Part shown: piece by piece, positions 1 to 11,530 of the stretch | Layout: every line of letters begins with the position of its first letter | How positions within the stretch are numbered: the first letter of the stretch is position 1 | Assembly (NCBI GenBank): GCA_023213395.1 | Contig: CM041465.1 | Location: 116,071,741 to 116,135,740 of the forward strand | DNA: 64,000 nucleotides | Reading direction: 5' to 3' | Origin: Cycas panzhihuaensis | Taxonomy: Eukaryota; Cycadophyta | Position numbers and translations under genes: made by a program | The notes under the pieces: generated by a model | The model's input: the letters and a program-made list of their open reading frames with translations, nothing else | Database searches by the model: none | What the model was told of the DNA's origin: nothing

Positions 1-807
1 TCGCAGTTGTTCGCCATTTGCCTCGCAGCACCTGTTTGACTTCTCTCATATTCCTTCCATTATATTAATCCTTGTGGACATGATTGTAAATCTTTAGTAT
101 GTGTTATCCCTCATTCTTATTATTCTTTTGAGGAACCTATATTATGACATACTTTTGAAGGTTTATTTCAAGTTATAAAAAACTAACATTGTGCATATCT
201 CTTAAGGGAATTTTGCTAAATATTTAGGGCTATTTTTGTCAATGATCAGTCATTTTAAGGGGCTATTTTTCTGATATTATTATGAGGCTATTAAGATCTA
301 TTAAAAGTTCTATTTTGATGCTATTGAAGGTGTTTTGAAACTACTGCAAATTAGTTATTCATATATGCCTAAACACCCTACAAAAATAACATGTTTTCTT
401 TCAATAAGGAGGAGTTTTATACAAATATACAATTGGTGTAAAGTAGCCTCCTTACATGCCAATGGGTAGATTGCAATGGAGTTATTAACAACAATTGAGT
501 GGGTCCTTTTTGGCTATTTAGAAGTAAAAAAATGACTCTATCTCTGAAATTTTTTTATAATTGAGCAGTTTTATAAGGGTGTATTTTTGTATTATTTTTA
601 TGTATATAAAAAAGGGATTTTTTGCTAAATTTTCCTATTTGTGAGCATCTAAGTATGCCCGATCTATGAAGGGGTCAATTAGAATATTACATATTTTTTG
701 ATATACTGAATTCTTAGGAGTTGTCTTATAATTGATATTCTTGCTGCATTTAATGCCCCATATGGGTATGTCTCCACTTTCAAACAAATAGAGGATCATC
801 ATTCTAG
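1..807. other. AT-rich stretch with no recognised gene
   Basis: I see no coding similarity, RNA gene or repeat structure that I can name here. The stretch is AT-rich, with many short T and A runs, and leads directly into the nitrilase fragment. It could be intergenic DNA or a repeat too decayed to recognise. Confidence 0.5.
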
Positions 808-1083
808 GGATTTGACTCTGCTTCTAGGAGCATTCGAGCAACTGTAGTTCAAGCCTGTACTATTTTTTATGACACTCTAGCTACTGTAGATAAAATAAAA
901 AGGTTGATAGTAAAAGGTACTACTTATGGGTCACAATTGCTTGTGTTTCCTCAAGCATTTATTGGTGGATGCCCTCAAGGTTTTAGTTTTAGTGTTGTAA
1001 CAAGTAATCAGTCTTTAAAGGGACATGAGGAATTTCAAAAGTATTATATCTTTGTAGTTGATGTACTAGGTTCCGAAGTATAG
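808..1083 (+). pseudogene. NIT4: Nitrilase (NIT4-type) N-terminal fragment
   Basis: About 91 codons are open between a TAG at 805 and a TAG at 1081. The translation matches the start of plant NIT4-type nitrilases: RATVVQACTIFYDT near residues 9-22, then YGSQLLVFPQAFIGG, then a stretch ending in EEFQKYY and VDVLGSEV. The family hydrolyses or hydrates nitriles; NIT4 acts on beta-cyanoalanine in cyanide detoxification. The catalytic Glu of the VFPEAFIGG motif is Gln here (CAA at 952-954), so the fragment would be inactive. The Lys and Cys of the catalytic triad lie in later parts of the protein that are absent. There is no start codon in frame. It looks like an exon-1-sized piece of a gene, left by degeneration or carried by a transposon. 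NIT4 rather than NIT1-3 is suggested by the FYDT and YGSQL residues. Confidence 0.82.
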
Positions 1084-2769
1084 AGAATAACAACAACCAT
1101 ACTGAGGGCTAAGTGGAAGAGGAAGTGCATGAGGAGGCTCAAAAGAAAACGTAAAAAAATAAGACAAAGATCCAAGTAAGCCAAGTGACAGGTCTCAAAG
1201 TAGCATTGGACATAGATCTCATGTCTTGTCTTGTTATCAATGGTGCATTGTTATTATCATCAACAAGGCTACATAGTAATATATTTGAAGATAAATCTAG
1301 TATAGTTGTCAGTATGAGGATGTATCCCTCATCTTTATCTAATCATGCTCCTCTAGTTACTAGTCCTATAGCTCCATACAGAGGAAGATATGAGTATGGT
1401 TCCCTATCTAGAATATATTCTCATCTTGGAGGGTCCTTACATTACAAGATGGATCGACTAGGAGGAATTACTCCTAAGATTAATCGAGTGGTGTAGAGCC
1501 CTCCCTCAAGATCGAGATCAAGCTCTATGGTTACATCCTCCTCCTTGCATTAGACCTATAATCAAGAGCTAATGGTGAACAAATATTGAACACAATAGAA
1601 GATCAATGGCACCACAAACCTATGTAGACCTTCAATGGTGAATATAAAACAATGGTGGCCACACTTATAACATAAATGTAGAATTTTGAAACCCTAGTAG
1701 TTTAGGTTATTCAATATTTTATTTAATTAAAAAATATTTTTAGCATATGGGTGGATGTGAGATTTTATAAAAAGGGGTATAATTTTTTTTGCAAGTTTGA
1801 AATTGAATTAAACTAAATTAGATTTATATTTTAGATCTTCTTAGCCCCTTTATGCCTCAACCCTTGATCATATGGAGATGCTACCTGACCAGTAGCTAGT
1901 TAGTGAAAGGGGCTAGCCCCTTATTTTTAGCTTTTATGAAGTATCCCTCATAGTTTTGATGATATCTTGAGCTAGAAGGCTCTCTTTTTAGTCCCATCTA
2001 TTGTGTTAGACTCATAACAAAGAGATCTTTCTATTAGGAGGTTATTTGATCATTTTTGGAGCTATTTTGGTGTAGATTTTTTAGCTTAAAATTTAAAGTT
2101 TTCATTAAATCTTTATCTTTCTTCATCTTTTTAGCTTCTGCAAGCAGTTACATGCAATTCTTAAGGTTCTATACTATTTGTTGATGTAATATACCCTAAA
2201 TTGGGGGGATAACATATACCAAGGTCTAATTTTTTTGCTCTTAAGAACCCATTGAGTTTTATTTTGAGCTTTATTATATGAGAGAGAGTCATTTATGTAA
2301 TAATTTAAGTCACATCTATGCTTTTAAGTCATGTATTAACTTTTATTGTTGATTTTTTTTGGCCTATTGAGGTAAATTTGAGGCCATAGAGCCTATTGTA
2401 TTTCTAGCCATTAGATGTTAAAGAAGTGATAGTCCTATTTAACAAGAGGTAGGACACACTTTTAGAAGCTACTCTTGTCACATTTACATTTTTTCATTTG
2501 AAGATTGTTTGCATTCTTATATAACTAAGGGGTGATATCACTTTATAATTACTCTTATTGGCACTAATAGTGCCATGTATATAAAGATAGTTCTTATTCA
2601 ACTGGTAGTTATGGTGACTAGCAACCCATACATTCTGGTAGATAGACTTTATTTCATATGGACATCGATAACTCACATATTCTAATGTAATAGGTTTTAA
2701 TCTAGTATACTTTTAAAGATTCAAGCTTTACTATTTGATGTGATAATCATTTATGTAATTGACTATTAC
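1084..2769. other. AT-rich stretch, no recognised gene
   Basis: Open frames here (for example 1185-1496) resemble no family I know, and composition gives no support for coding. A perfect 16-bp palindrome, AAGGGGCTAGCCCCTT, lies at 1907-1922. No later nitrilase exon was recognised downstream of 1083. Confidence 0.45.
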
Positions 2770-3200
2770 AGGGGGGAATGTTAGATGCAATACGTAGTTA
2801 CATAATTAATCCTATGTAATGTCTCTCTATTATTTGTATTTTTAAATTAGAGGTTGTGGGCCACATAGAGATATGTACTACCTCAAAGTTAACCAATGAG
2901 GTTCTCTCACTAATGGTGAGCATGTACTATAATACTATATACATTTTCATTCTCTCTAATTTAAGTTTTGGTCAATTCTCTACATATGGAATTCATTTGT
3001 GTATATACTTCATCTTACTTATATTTTATTACTTTATCTTTTACTCACCATTAGATGTTGTATATATTGTATTTTTAATTCTTAACACATTTAAAGAAGG
3101 GTTATCAAAGTTTACAATAATAACAACCTTAATAGTGACAACAATAATAATAACCATGATAGTAATAGTAATAGTAATAGTAGTATCATCAATAATCTAG
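2770..3200 (+). repeat. Possible polypurine tract and LTR start
   Basis: A purine run, AGGGGGGAA at 2770-2778, is followed directly by TGTTAGATGC at 2779, the usual layout of a copia polypurine tract followed by a 3' LTR starting TGTTAG. I could not find a second copy of this LTR in the window, and the downstream edge is undefined. A degenerate AATAGT-type simple repeat lies near 3146-3190. The 114-codon open frame at 2856-3200 is low-complexity and not convincing as a gene. Confidence 0.3.
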
Positions 3201-3589
3201 AAGTAGAATTTGAGGAAAAATGGTCCTTATGGTAGCTTTTAGAGTGCTCATTCATTAGGTAAAAATAAAAGGAAATTTAGTTTCATAACCGTATCCTTGA
3301 TTTGAGATGATATATATAATTTATATATTATTAACTCAAGGGTAACCAACATATGATAGGGAAGCTATAATAGTTCAAGTATATTAAGAAGAAAATAAGT
3401 GAATACATCATCATTGGTGATAAATCTATTCTATAGTAGAAGTAATTAGTGAGGTTCCAATCACTATTTCAAAGGATAAATGATCTATACATCTTGAATT
3501 ATAGATCTAAAAATAAGAAAGTTTTCACTATTTCTATAAAAAATAAAAATAAACTATAGCTTGAAAAGATAATTCATTTGAATTATCCT

Positions 3590-4440
3590 AGTATCTAACT
3601 TTTATATAAACTAAATATAGTGCATGGCATTCCCAAAATCAATGCAAACCAAGTTTGTATAAAATATGTATCATGGATAAGAAACATTAAGAGTTATTTC
3701 CCAAAGGCAAAGCTTGGAGAGCAAAAGTAATTTTAGAGTTCATTCACTCTAATATTTATAGGCCAATGCTAGTTGCATCAATTAAAGGAGCAAAATACTT
3801 TTTAGCTTTTATTAATGACTTCTCCAAGAAAGTATGGGTTTATATAATTAAGGATAAGTATCAAACTTTCAAAGTCTTCAAGTAGTTTAAGGATCACATT
3901 AAGAATAAGTTAAGTTAGAAGTTAAAGATCTTAATGTTAAACAATAGAGGTTAGTACATATCAAAGGAATTTAATAGACATTGTAAGGACCATGGCATCT
4001 AAAGATAGTTGATGATAATATATATACTTGAATAGAATGGTGTTGCTAAATATATAAATAAGACTTTAGCTAAAAAACCTAATTCTATGATAAATAGAAA
4101 AGATATCACTAAATATCTTTGGGCTAAAGCTATTAATATTGTTACTTATTTGAATAATTATAGTCCAACCAAGTTAGTTTGGAATAAAACACTTAAGTAG
4201 GCTAAGTCTAGAAACAAACTCATAGTTAGCCATCTAAAAGTATTTGGGAGTGTTATGTACATGTATACCCTCAAGGAGAAATAAAAGAAGTTTACTAGTA
4301 AATGTTTTAAATGTATCCTTATTAGATATAGCAAAGAAAGTAAGGCCTATAGGGTTTAGGAGTTAGAAAATAAAAAGTTATATATAACTCATGATGTCAT
4401 CTTTAATGAAGATGATAAGCAACTTGACCTATCTTTGTTA
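3590..4440 (+). pseudogene. Copia-1 integrase remnant
   Basis: The translation reads VHGIPKINANQV (GAG-pre-integrase end, near 3620), then FPKAKLGE, then SIKGAKYFLAFINDFSKKVW (integrase core, near 3778), then RDVIFNED-like sequence near 4390. All three catalytic acidic residues seem lost: the first Asp reads Asn (HSNIY near 3745), the second reads Asn (LNNRG near 3938), and the Glu after QNGVA reads Lys. TAG stops and frame changes break it repeatedly. It would have joined element cDNA to chromosomal DNA. It is a dead remnant. Confidence 0.82.
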
Positions 4441-4879
4441 GACATTAGACACCTAATTAATTAATAATCTCAAGTTTTCAATGAGCAATTTGAATGTTGT
4501 TCATTAAAGCATGTGGTTGTCATTGAACCTACACTAGTAAATGAGATTACGTAATCTAATGAAGAAGACGTAGTATATAAAAGGTTCTAATTTGGGGACC
4601 TTAACTAGAATATATAGAAGAAGTATAATTTGGATCATTTCCATCTACAAGTACTTTAAAGGATCATTTTGAGGAGCCACAAGATAGAGGATCATCTTCT
4701 CCTTCAAAAAAGAAGTTACCAAAGTAGTACTTAAGGATTATTAGTGATGCCAAATTGCTTGAAATCCAAGGCAACAAAAATTTCAAATATAGACTCATTA
4801 AGACAACTTTACATTGATGATTCAAGTTCTAAATGCTAAAGAGACTTATATTTTTTAGGAGACATTTAGGAAACAAAAG

Positions 4880-6264
4880 TGAAAATATGTTATGTATATC
4901 AATATCCAGACAATAAACAAAATAAAACTTGGGACTTAGTTAATTTACTACCTACAAAGTAAGAATTTAGATGCAAATAGGTTTATAGGACCAAAATCGA
5001 ATTAGATGGAACCATAGATGAACATAAGGCCATACTTGTTACCAAAGGATTCGAGCAGAAACAAGGGATCAATTATTAGGAGACCTTCATATTAATGGCT
5101 AAGATGAATACTGTTAGGATCATACTAGTGATAATTATATAATTTAATTAGTAGATATACTAAAAAGATATCAATTGTACCTTTCTTAATGGGGACCTAA
5201 CAAAAGAGGCATACATAGAATAACCACCTAGCTATATCAAAAAAGGTCAAGAGCACTTAGTGTATCAACTCAAGTTGGTCTTGTATGGTTTGAAGTAGGC
5301 TTTTGAACTTAATATAAGAAGATCAATTAGTGCTTTTAGAAAACTAGGTTTAATAAGATTCTAGTTAACTGAAACCTATATATAAAGGTCTAAAATAAAT
5401 TTATAACCTTTATAGTCGTATATGTTGATGATTTACTAATCATTAGTAATGATATCAAACCTAAAATAAGATCCAATGAAACATTTTGAGATTATAGATT
5501 TTGGAATACTTCACTACTTCTTAGGAGTGGAAGTATGGAAAAGGCCTATAAGAGCCTTTATTTCCCAAGTTAAATATACTTGGGATATTCTAAAGAAATT
5601 CAAAACGTAATATTGTAAACTTGTATTAACCCCCATAGAGACAAGATTTAAACTTATAACTTACAATGATGAAGGCGGACTAGTGGATGGTACTTTGTTC
5701 AAACAACTAGTTAGTAGTCTGATTTACTTAACTATAACTAGACTTAACATTTTATTCCCTATTAACATGGTTTCTAAATTCATGATGGTGTCAAAAAAAA
5801 ATCAATGGTTAGTTACTAAGAGGATTATCATATATTTGCATGAAGAATTTTAATATATACTAGAGTTCATTCATGATAACAACTTCAAGTTCATTGGCTA
5901 TTTAAATTCAAATTAGTTAGGATGTATTAATAGCAAAAGGTCCATATTTAGCTACTTTTTTAGTCTATGTTTTGCATCTATGACATGAAGTAATAAGAAA
6001 AAAACAAATATTATATCTTCTTCAATTGAAGTCAACTATATAGTTATAGTTGTAATAACCTTAAATGTTATCTAGCTTAGATAGATTCTTGATGATATAG
6101 ATCTACATTAAGAGGATATGATGACATTATGCTATGATAATTAAGGTATATTAAAATTAACTAAAAATCTAGTTTTGTATGTGTACTAATCACATCAAAG
6201 TATATCATTATTTCATCAAGGAATTAATCCAAGCTGGCAACATTGGGATTACATATAGACCTAC
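4880..6264 (+). pseudogene. Copia-1 reverse transcriptase and RNase H remnant
   Basis: Recognisable copia RT pieces include VYQLKLVLYGLK near 5258 and VVYVDDLLIISN near 5416 with the YVDD catalytic motif still intact. RNase H follows: a stretch near 5700-5760 matching the copia IGSLIYLT region, SSIEVNY near 6020, and the RTKHI-type end near 6190. There are many in-frame stops. The sequence ends at 6264 in the last RNase H segment because gypsy D inserted there. Confidence 0.85.
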
Positions 6265-9155
6265 TAGAAGCATGCCTATAGGGGGTCACTAGAAGCGATG
6301 ACACACCAACTAATAGTAGGCTTAGGAGGTGAAGGCCTAAAAGTATAGCATTGCTCTAGTTTACCCTCGAAGGGCATTTTTATCCTACTTAGCTATAGGT
6401 TCAGGGATCCGTAGGATGTGTGTTCCCTTCTTTGCTTATAGGGATTTAGGGTTGGTTTATTGATAGGTAAAAGGAGTATGTTGTTTTAGTTAGTAGGGGA
6501 ATGATATGTTGTAGAGAGCTTGGACCCCTGAGGTTACTAAGTTACCCAAGTAGGTTTCTCCTATCCTCATTTAGGAAGAAGGGATAAGTTTCCCTAGGAG
6601 GAGAGGGCATAGTAATAGGTAGTGATCAAAGGGAGAGGAGGAAGTTTTGGTTGGTCTCTTCCTTATCTAAATAATTCCTTTTTAGGTTATGTGTCAATGC
6701 TATGTTTTTTACTTGGGAGTAATGTTTTATTCAAAGGTAGGGTTTTGTGTTTATATGCACATTATGTTAAAGAAAAATCAACTAGCAAATATAACCAATA
6801 ATATGTAATAAATGTAAAACCTCTCACTCAATTCACACCCTTTATCTTTTAGCCTTAAGGGGAGATTTAGGGTTATGTGCCTATAAGGTAAAGATAATAG
6901 TATAATTGGGAGTGATGGAAGAAAGTAGAAAGAAGCAATATGTTTCCTTCTTATATGTAAGTACAATGTAATGTTTCCTTGGTATGCCTTCTCTTTATAT
7001 GAAATAAAAATAGAAAGGGAGAAGAGAATCCTTTCTTTCAGATGATTTTCTTTCTTATTCGTGCAAAGAGAAATGCTTCCCTAAACTAAATCTTTAGCCT
7101 TTTACTTTGTATACATATATGTATGTAATTAATAAAATAAGCTTAAAAGAAAAGGAAGCAACTTTGTCTTAATAGGGGATTTGGGGCAAGTAATATAATA
7201 AAAAAGAGCAAGATGATCACAAGAAAGAAAGGGTTTAAGGGGAATGTACCTGATTCATGGAATTTGGTGACGATTCTAGCCTTGATCTTCCTTAATATTC
7301 CTTTGCTAGAGTTGAAAGCTCCTTTGTTGTAAGGAAGGTAGGAGATGACGGTGCTCCACTTACCTGCCTTGAATCCAACTAGAGTAGTATAAACAAAAAA
7401 AGGAAACAAGAAAATGATGTACATGTATAGAAATGAAATACTAAGATACAGATTGATGCTTACCTTAGGAGATGAGATCCTCTTTATGCCTTGTTGGCTA
7501 TATTGGAAATGTATACTCTCCACCCTACATGCACAAAGCAAAGCATTATCTAAAGGAGATGTTTATGATAGATATAGACATGTATATTTTACAAATTATA
7601 TTCTATGTTTAGCCAAGTAAAAGAAACAAACATCACATATAAATTTTAATCCCCTTTACAAGAAAATCCAAGTATATTGAAAGTGTGAAGAATGAAGAAA
7701 GGGGGTAAGGGGAGTGCCTCAAGATGGCATTGACCTCCTTAATGAGAGTGGTCTCCATAGTGTAATCAAGAGGAGTCTTCTAATCCTTTAACTCAAGTAA
7801 CAAGCCAAGAGGAAGGTATGATGCAAAGGTGAGTTGAGTCCTTAAAAATTAACAATGTGTGCTCATAAAATAATATGGCAACATGGCTAAATATTAGAGT
7901 AGGAGGTGCATGTACCTTAAGGTTTAATACCATATGAATTAGGAGGGGATTACCCAATGAATAAGGGGTGTAAAAGTTGGCACTTACACCTATTACCCTT
8001 CTCTAAACTCCCTAAAATAACTAGTGTGTTACTCAGTTCCTCCTCCAATACTATGATAATGATTGTGGAGAGTTTCTAGTTCATAAATGTAGTTTCCTTA
8101 AGATTTCAAAGGGGTGAAATTTGTAAAGGATATGAATTATAATCTTTGAGCCAAGAAACAAAGTAAAGATGAGTTGAACAACCAAAATCAGAGTAAATCA
8201 CAAGTTCTCATTGAGAAACAAAAGTATATAAGGATCTTACCCACTTCATTTAGGAAAACTTGGTGTTTGTGGCTAGATTAATAAGAAAATATCTTTTGCA
8301 ACTCATGGAAGTGTACCCTTGGTGAAGCTCTTTGAATCAAAGAGAGAATAGAGAGTTTTGATGATAGAAGGAGATTTTGGAGTGCTTTTGGTCTAAAATC
8401 TAAGTTCTATTATCTCTTTCTTCTAGTATGAGTTTTCTATTTTATTACCTATCAAGAATTAGAAAAAGATGAGCTTAAAAGATCCTTCAAATAAAATCAT
8501 AATGGCCTTTTAATTATTTAGGGGGCTTCTCCTGACTGTTGCACCTCGATCTGGGCTAGCTACGAGGTGCTTCCTATGTCAAGGATGCATTAATGGTAAG
8601 ATTTGAATGTTGTTGGCCATAAGGACTATCATAATAGTCATACCATAGAGTTCTTTGTAGTACTAACAAAATCTCCATGGTACTATAAGATACTTTGCAA
8701 GGTTAGCAATAATCAAAGTAGGGTGACAATAGAGAATAAAAATTAGTGAAACTTTGATTTAAAGGCTTTAAAATTCCACCCCAAACTCCTACTAACTAGC
8801 CCTGAGGCCTTTAAGTGACTAATTATATGCAATAAGGGCATGAGAATAAAATAAACAAATAATAATGAATCAAAACCATACGAAAATAAAGTTGTAGGAA
8901 CACTAGGAGTCATCTTGCTAACTGGGAGACCACAACAAGAGGCTCTATAGCCATTAGACTAGAGTCCTAGTCATCATTGGCATAAAAATAGACACAGGCA
9001 AGCTAAGTAAACCAAATAATCATACATTTGGTAGTCATACGATCATCATATGAAGTAATAAGTGCAAGGAATATAATGGGATGTAGGATAGGGACACATA
9101 CCTACACTTACCTACATTGCAAATCTCTTAATCTATTCCCAGTGGCCAAGAAACA
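6265..9155 (-). repeat. Gypsy D 3' LTR, inverted
   Basis: The left edge TAGAAGCATGCC at 6265 aligns with the reverse complement of the A LTR end (TGGAATCATGTC), with TG changed to TA. The right edge GAAACA at 9150-9155 is the reverse complement of the family LTR start TGTTTC. A purine-rich tract, GGAGGTAG read on the minus strand, precedes it as the polypurine tract. The length is 2,891 bp. Open frames inside, including 7143-7541 on the minus strand, have no similarity to anything and are taken as chance. A degenerate GGTAC-type module is at about 8639-8706. Confidence 0.8.
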
Positions 9156-9866
9156 CTACCTCCATAGTAGTAGAACCTCATCACTCTAAAGCTAAGATAA
9201 TGGTGAATGCTGCTAACATAAATTTTATTAGTCATGATTAACATCTGAAAGTAAAATGTGTGGGAAGTCTAAGGGTAGTAGGTGCTGCAATGGATGCATG
9301 GATAGGAGGCATAAGTTAAGGAGGGAGACCAGTGTATGATTGAATCAATGCTAGGGTATGTGGCCATAAATCCTAAGCATGTATGAATACAAGAAGAATG
9401 TGGCAACCAACGAGGATGCTCTTGGTGGCATATTAATGTGGGTAGCATGACCCTAAGATGGGGTTTAGAAACTCAAAGATATCCTTATAGAGATGAGGGG
9501 GAGCCTCACCATATCAACCAAAGATAAGAAGTAGGTGAATAAGAGTATCGATCGCCATAATTTTATCTCGTTAGTGGCCACTTCTCAAAGGTAACAAAAA
9601 AGGAAGAAGGATGGGGGGAGGGTACCCCTAAGGCTCTCTCTAATGGGGCAACCTATCAGGTTGACAAAGAGTCACCTTAAAGCTAAAGGAGATACTTAAG
9701 GATTAAGTTAACTAAGTTATCAACCAGCCTTAGTGTTTCAGTTATGAGGAATGTACTGAACATCAACCAAGGGAAAGCATGCCACCAAGGACCTAGCCAT
9801 TGTAGCTAAAGATCTCAGCCTAGGGTAAAAGACTTGGTAGGCCTAGGTCAATTAAGATACCATAAT

Positions 9867-10088
9867 TTAGGAGTCACAGTGTAGGATGATAGGGGCACAG
9901 TATAAACAAAGCATGTTAATTAAGGCTTCAATGACAACTATGTACTCTACTTCATTATTTATGGCCTTGAGTAGATATAATCTAAAGCATATAAAGATAT
10001 GCCTAGAAGGATCATAGATGATCCAGGTTATGGTAAAGGGCCTTGGGCTTCCATAGCTACCACCATTGTTATGAAGGAGAAGAACCAT
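9867..10088 (-). pseudogene. Gypsy D second RNase H (aRNH-like)
   Basis: A 73-codon open stretch aligns with the extra RNase H of copies A and B: NNGGSYGSP near its start (first acidic position), AINNEVEYIVVIEALI in the middle (catalytic Glu region, NNKAEY in the other copies), and HCDS at the end (third acidic residue). RNase H degrades RNA in RNA-DNA hybrids during reverse transcription. It lies between the LTR and the antisense PMD-like gene and reads in the sense direction of D. The C-terminal part beyond the HCDS motif is broken by stops. Confidence 0.72.
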
Positions 10089-10151
10089 GGGAAAGATGAT
10101 AACTAGAATTATAAGAGATAGATAAACATTATTCTTTCATAAAGAAGGGAC
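10089..10151. other. Gypsy D flank and copia-2 target site
   Basis: This is D sequence upstream of its second RNase H. The last five bases, GGGAC (10147-10151), are the left target-site copy of copia-2; the right copy is AGGAC at 15217-15221, differing by one G-to-A change. Confidence 0.7.
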
Positions 10152-10607
10152 TACTAGATATGTTAAATACTTTGTAAGTGTTACATGGGTATAAGCATTA
10201 CACTTGAGCTACTTTATGGTGTTCGGGGGGCTAGTGGCCCTCTAGGCTAGGGTTAAGGGTCAAGAGCACCTAAGAAAGATTTTTGGGTGTCTTTATCAGC
10301 CCGTGGTTTATGGCAATTGTATTTTAAAACTGCAAGGTAATATCTTGTAATGTTGTGTCTATATATTCTTATGTAATGACACATGTAATATGGTTGTGGA
10401 TGAGTCTTTGATAAGTCAATGAGAAGAGTTAGGGTTTATTCATCTCTATAATTCTTTATCTATTTCTTAGATTAATAAAATATTTATACTTAGACCTGAA
10501 TCTCCTAGTATTCTTTATTGAGTGTTTGGTTTGTTTATGCTATTTATTCTTTACATAGTTTAAAGTTTTGTTATCACATTACTTCTGCAGTTATATTTTT
10601 CTCTTCA
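10152..10607 (+). repeat. Copia-2 5' LTR
   Basis: Its 456 bp align with 14,715-15,216. Shared blocks include ACTTTG..AAGTGTT, GCCCGTGGTTTATG, ATCTTGTAATGTTGTGT and the end TTATATTTTTCTCTTCA. It ends in CA, two bases before the primer site. Confidence 0.93.
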
Positions 10608-10609
10608 TT

Positions 10610-10621
10610 TGGTATCATAGT
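10610..10621 (+). other. Copia-2 primer binding site
   Basis: TGGTATCATAGT starts two bases after the LTR and matches the copia consensus TGGTATCAGAGC, complementary to the 3' end of initiator tRNA-Met, with changes near the end. It is where minus-strand DNA synthesis would start. Confidence 0.85.
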
Positions 10622-10697
10622 TAAGGGTTTTAGTTCTATGGGAAGCCATTTGGTAAGTGGGAGTCTTATTCAATGAACTTGAGTAAGTACGAAGATT

Positions 10698-11530
10698 ATG
10701 GAAAGCATTACAAAGATGGAAATTAAAAAATTCAATATCCAAAACTTTAAGTTGTGGAAGCTAAAGATGGAAGATATCCTTGTCGAGAAGGATGAGTGGA
10801 TTGTTGTAGCAAGAACAAATCTTATAATTATGGGTGATGAAAACTAGAAGAAGCTTGAATGAAAAGCAATTAGTTTGATAAGGTTATGCCTTTCAGACAC
10901 GGTATTATTGAATACTGCCATAGACTTTATAGCCAAAGATCTATGGAGAAAGCTAGAGGTTTTATATCAGACTAAGTCTTTGGTTAATAAGATATTTCTT
11001 CGGAAAAAGATATATTCGCTTAGGATGAGTGATGGAGATATAGTTGTAGATTATCTCACTGTATTTAACACTATAATGAGCTAGCTTATTTCAGTTGGGA
11101 TAATAATATCTGAAGAAGACAAGTGTATTACCCTGTTGTGTTTGCTTCTTAATTCTTAGGATAATTTTATAATGATGATTAGTATCATAAGTACTCCCAC
11201 CCTAAAATTTGATGATATTGTTGATGCTTTATCGTTAAAAGAGATAATATGAAAATCTTCTGAGGATTATTCGAAAGAAGCATTAGTAGTGAGAGGTTGA
11301 ACATTAGATCATGACCAAGAAAGGCCTAGGAACAGATGGATAAAATCTAGAGGAAAATCCAAATCTCCAGGTAGAGGTCCCTTGGCATGCTATAGATATG
11401 GGAAGGTTGGCTATATAAAGAGCTAATGTCGAGTTAAGGTTGATAAGGGAAAGTTACCTAAAGCTACTTCTTCCATGGTAGCAAAATCCTTTAATGAAGC
11501 TAATGGCAATGTTTATTTGGCAACCTCAAG
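10698..11530 (+). pseudogene. Copia-2 gag remnant
   Basis: The chosen start ATG at 10698 leads into MESITKMEIKKFN and FKLWKLKMEDIL, the start typical of copia gag (UBN2-type) proteins. An open stretch at 10875-11084 includes LRMSDGDIVVDYL. A nucleocapsid zinc knuckle is present near 11380-11430 but decayed: it reads CYRYGKVGYIKS, with the second Cys and the His both replaced by Tyr, consistent with G-to-A and C-to-T changes. Several TAG stops interrupt it. Gag would package the element RNA. Confidence 0.88.

Larger units (their letters stand above)
3470..6264 (+). mobile_element. Copia-1, very decayed Ty1/copia remnant
   Basis: Pieces of GAG-pre-integrase, integrase, reverse transcriptase and RNase H follow in the Ty1/copia order. 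No gag, protease or primer site is recognisable, and no LTR pair was found. The element stops inside the RNase H end (ITYRPT) at 6264, where the inverted LTR of gypsy D begins. It is the most AT-rich and most interrupted element in the window and hosts the rest of the nest, which fits it being the oldest. Confidence 0.85.

Noticed and set aside
2856-3200. 114-codon membrane-like open frame
   Set aside because: AT-rich sequence gives Ile/Phe/Tyr runs, and the end is a simple repeat (IVIVIVVSS).
7143-7541. 132-codon minus-strand open frame
   Set aside because: It lies inside the gypsy D LTR, is hydrophobic and low in complexity, and is not found in the A, B or E LTRs.
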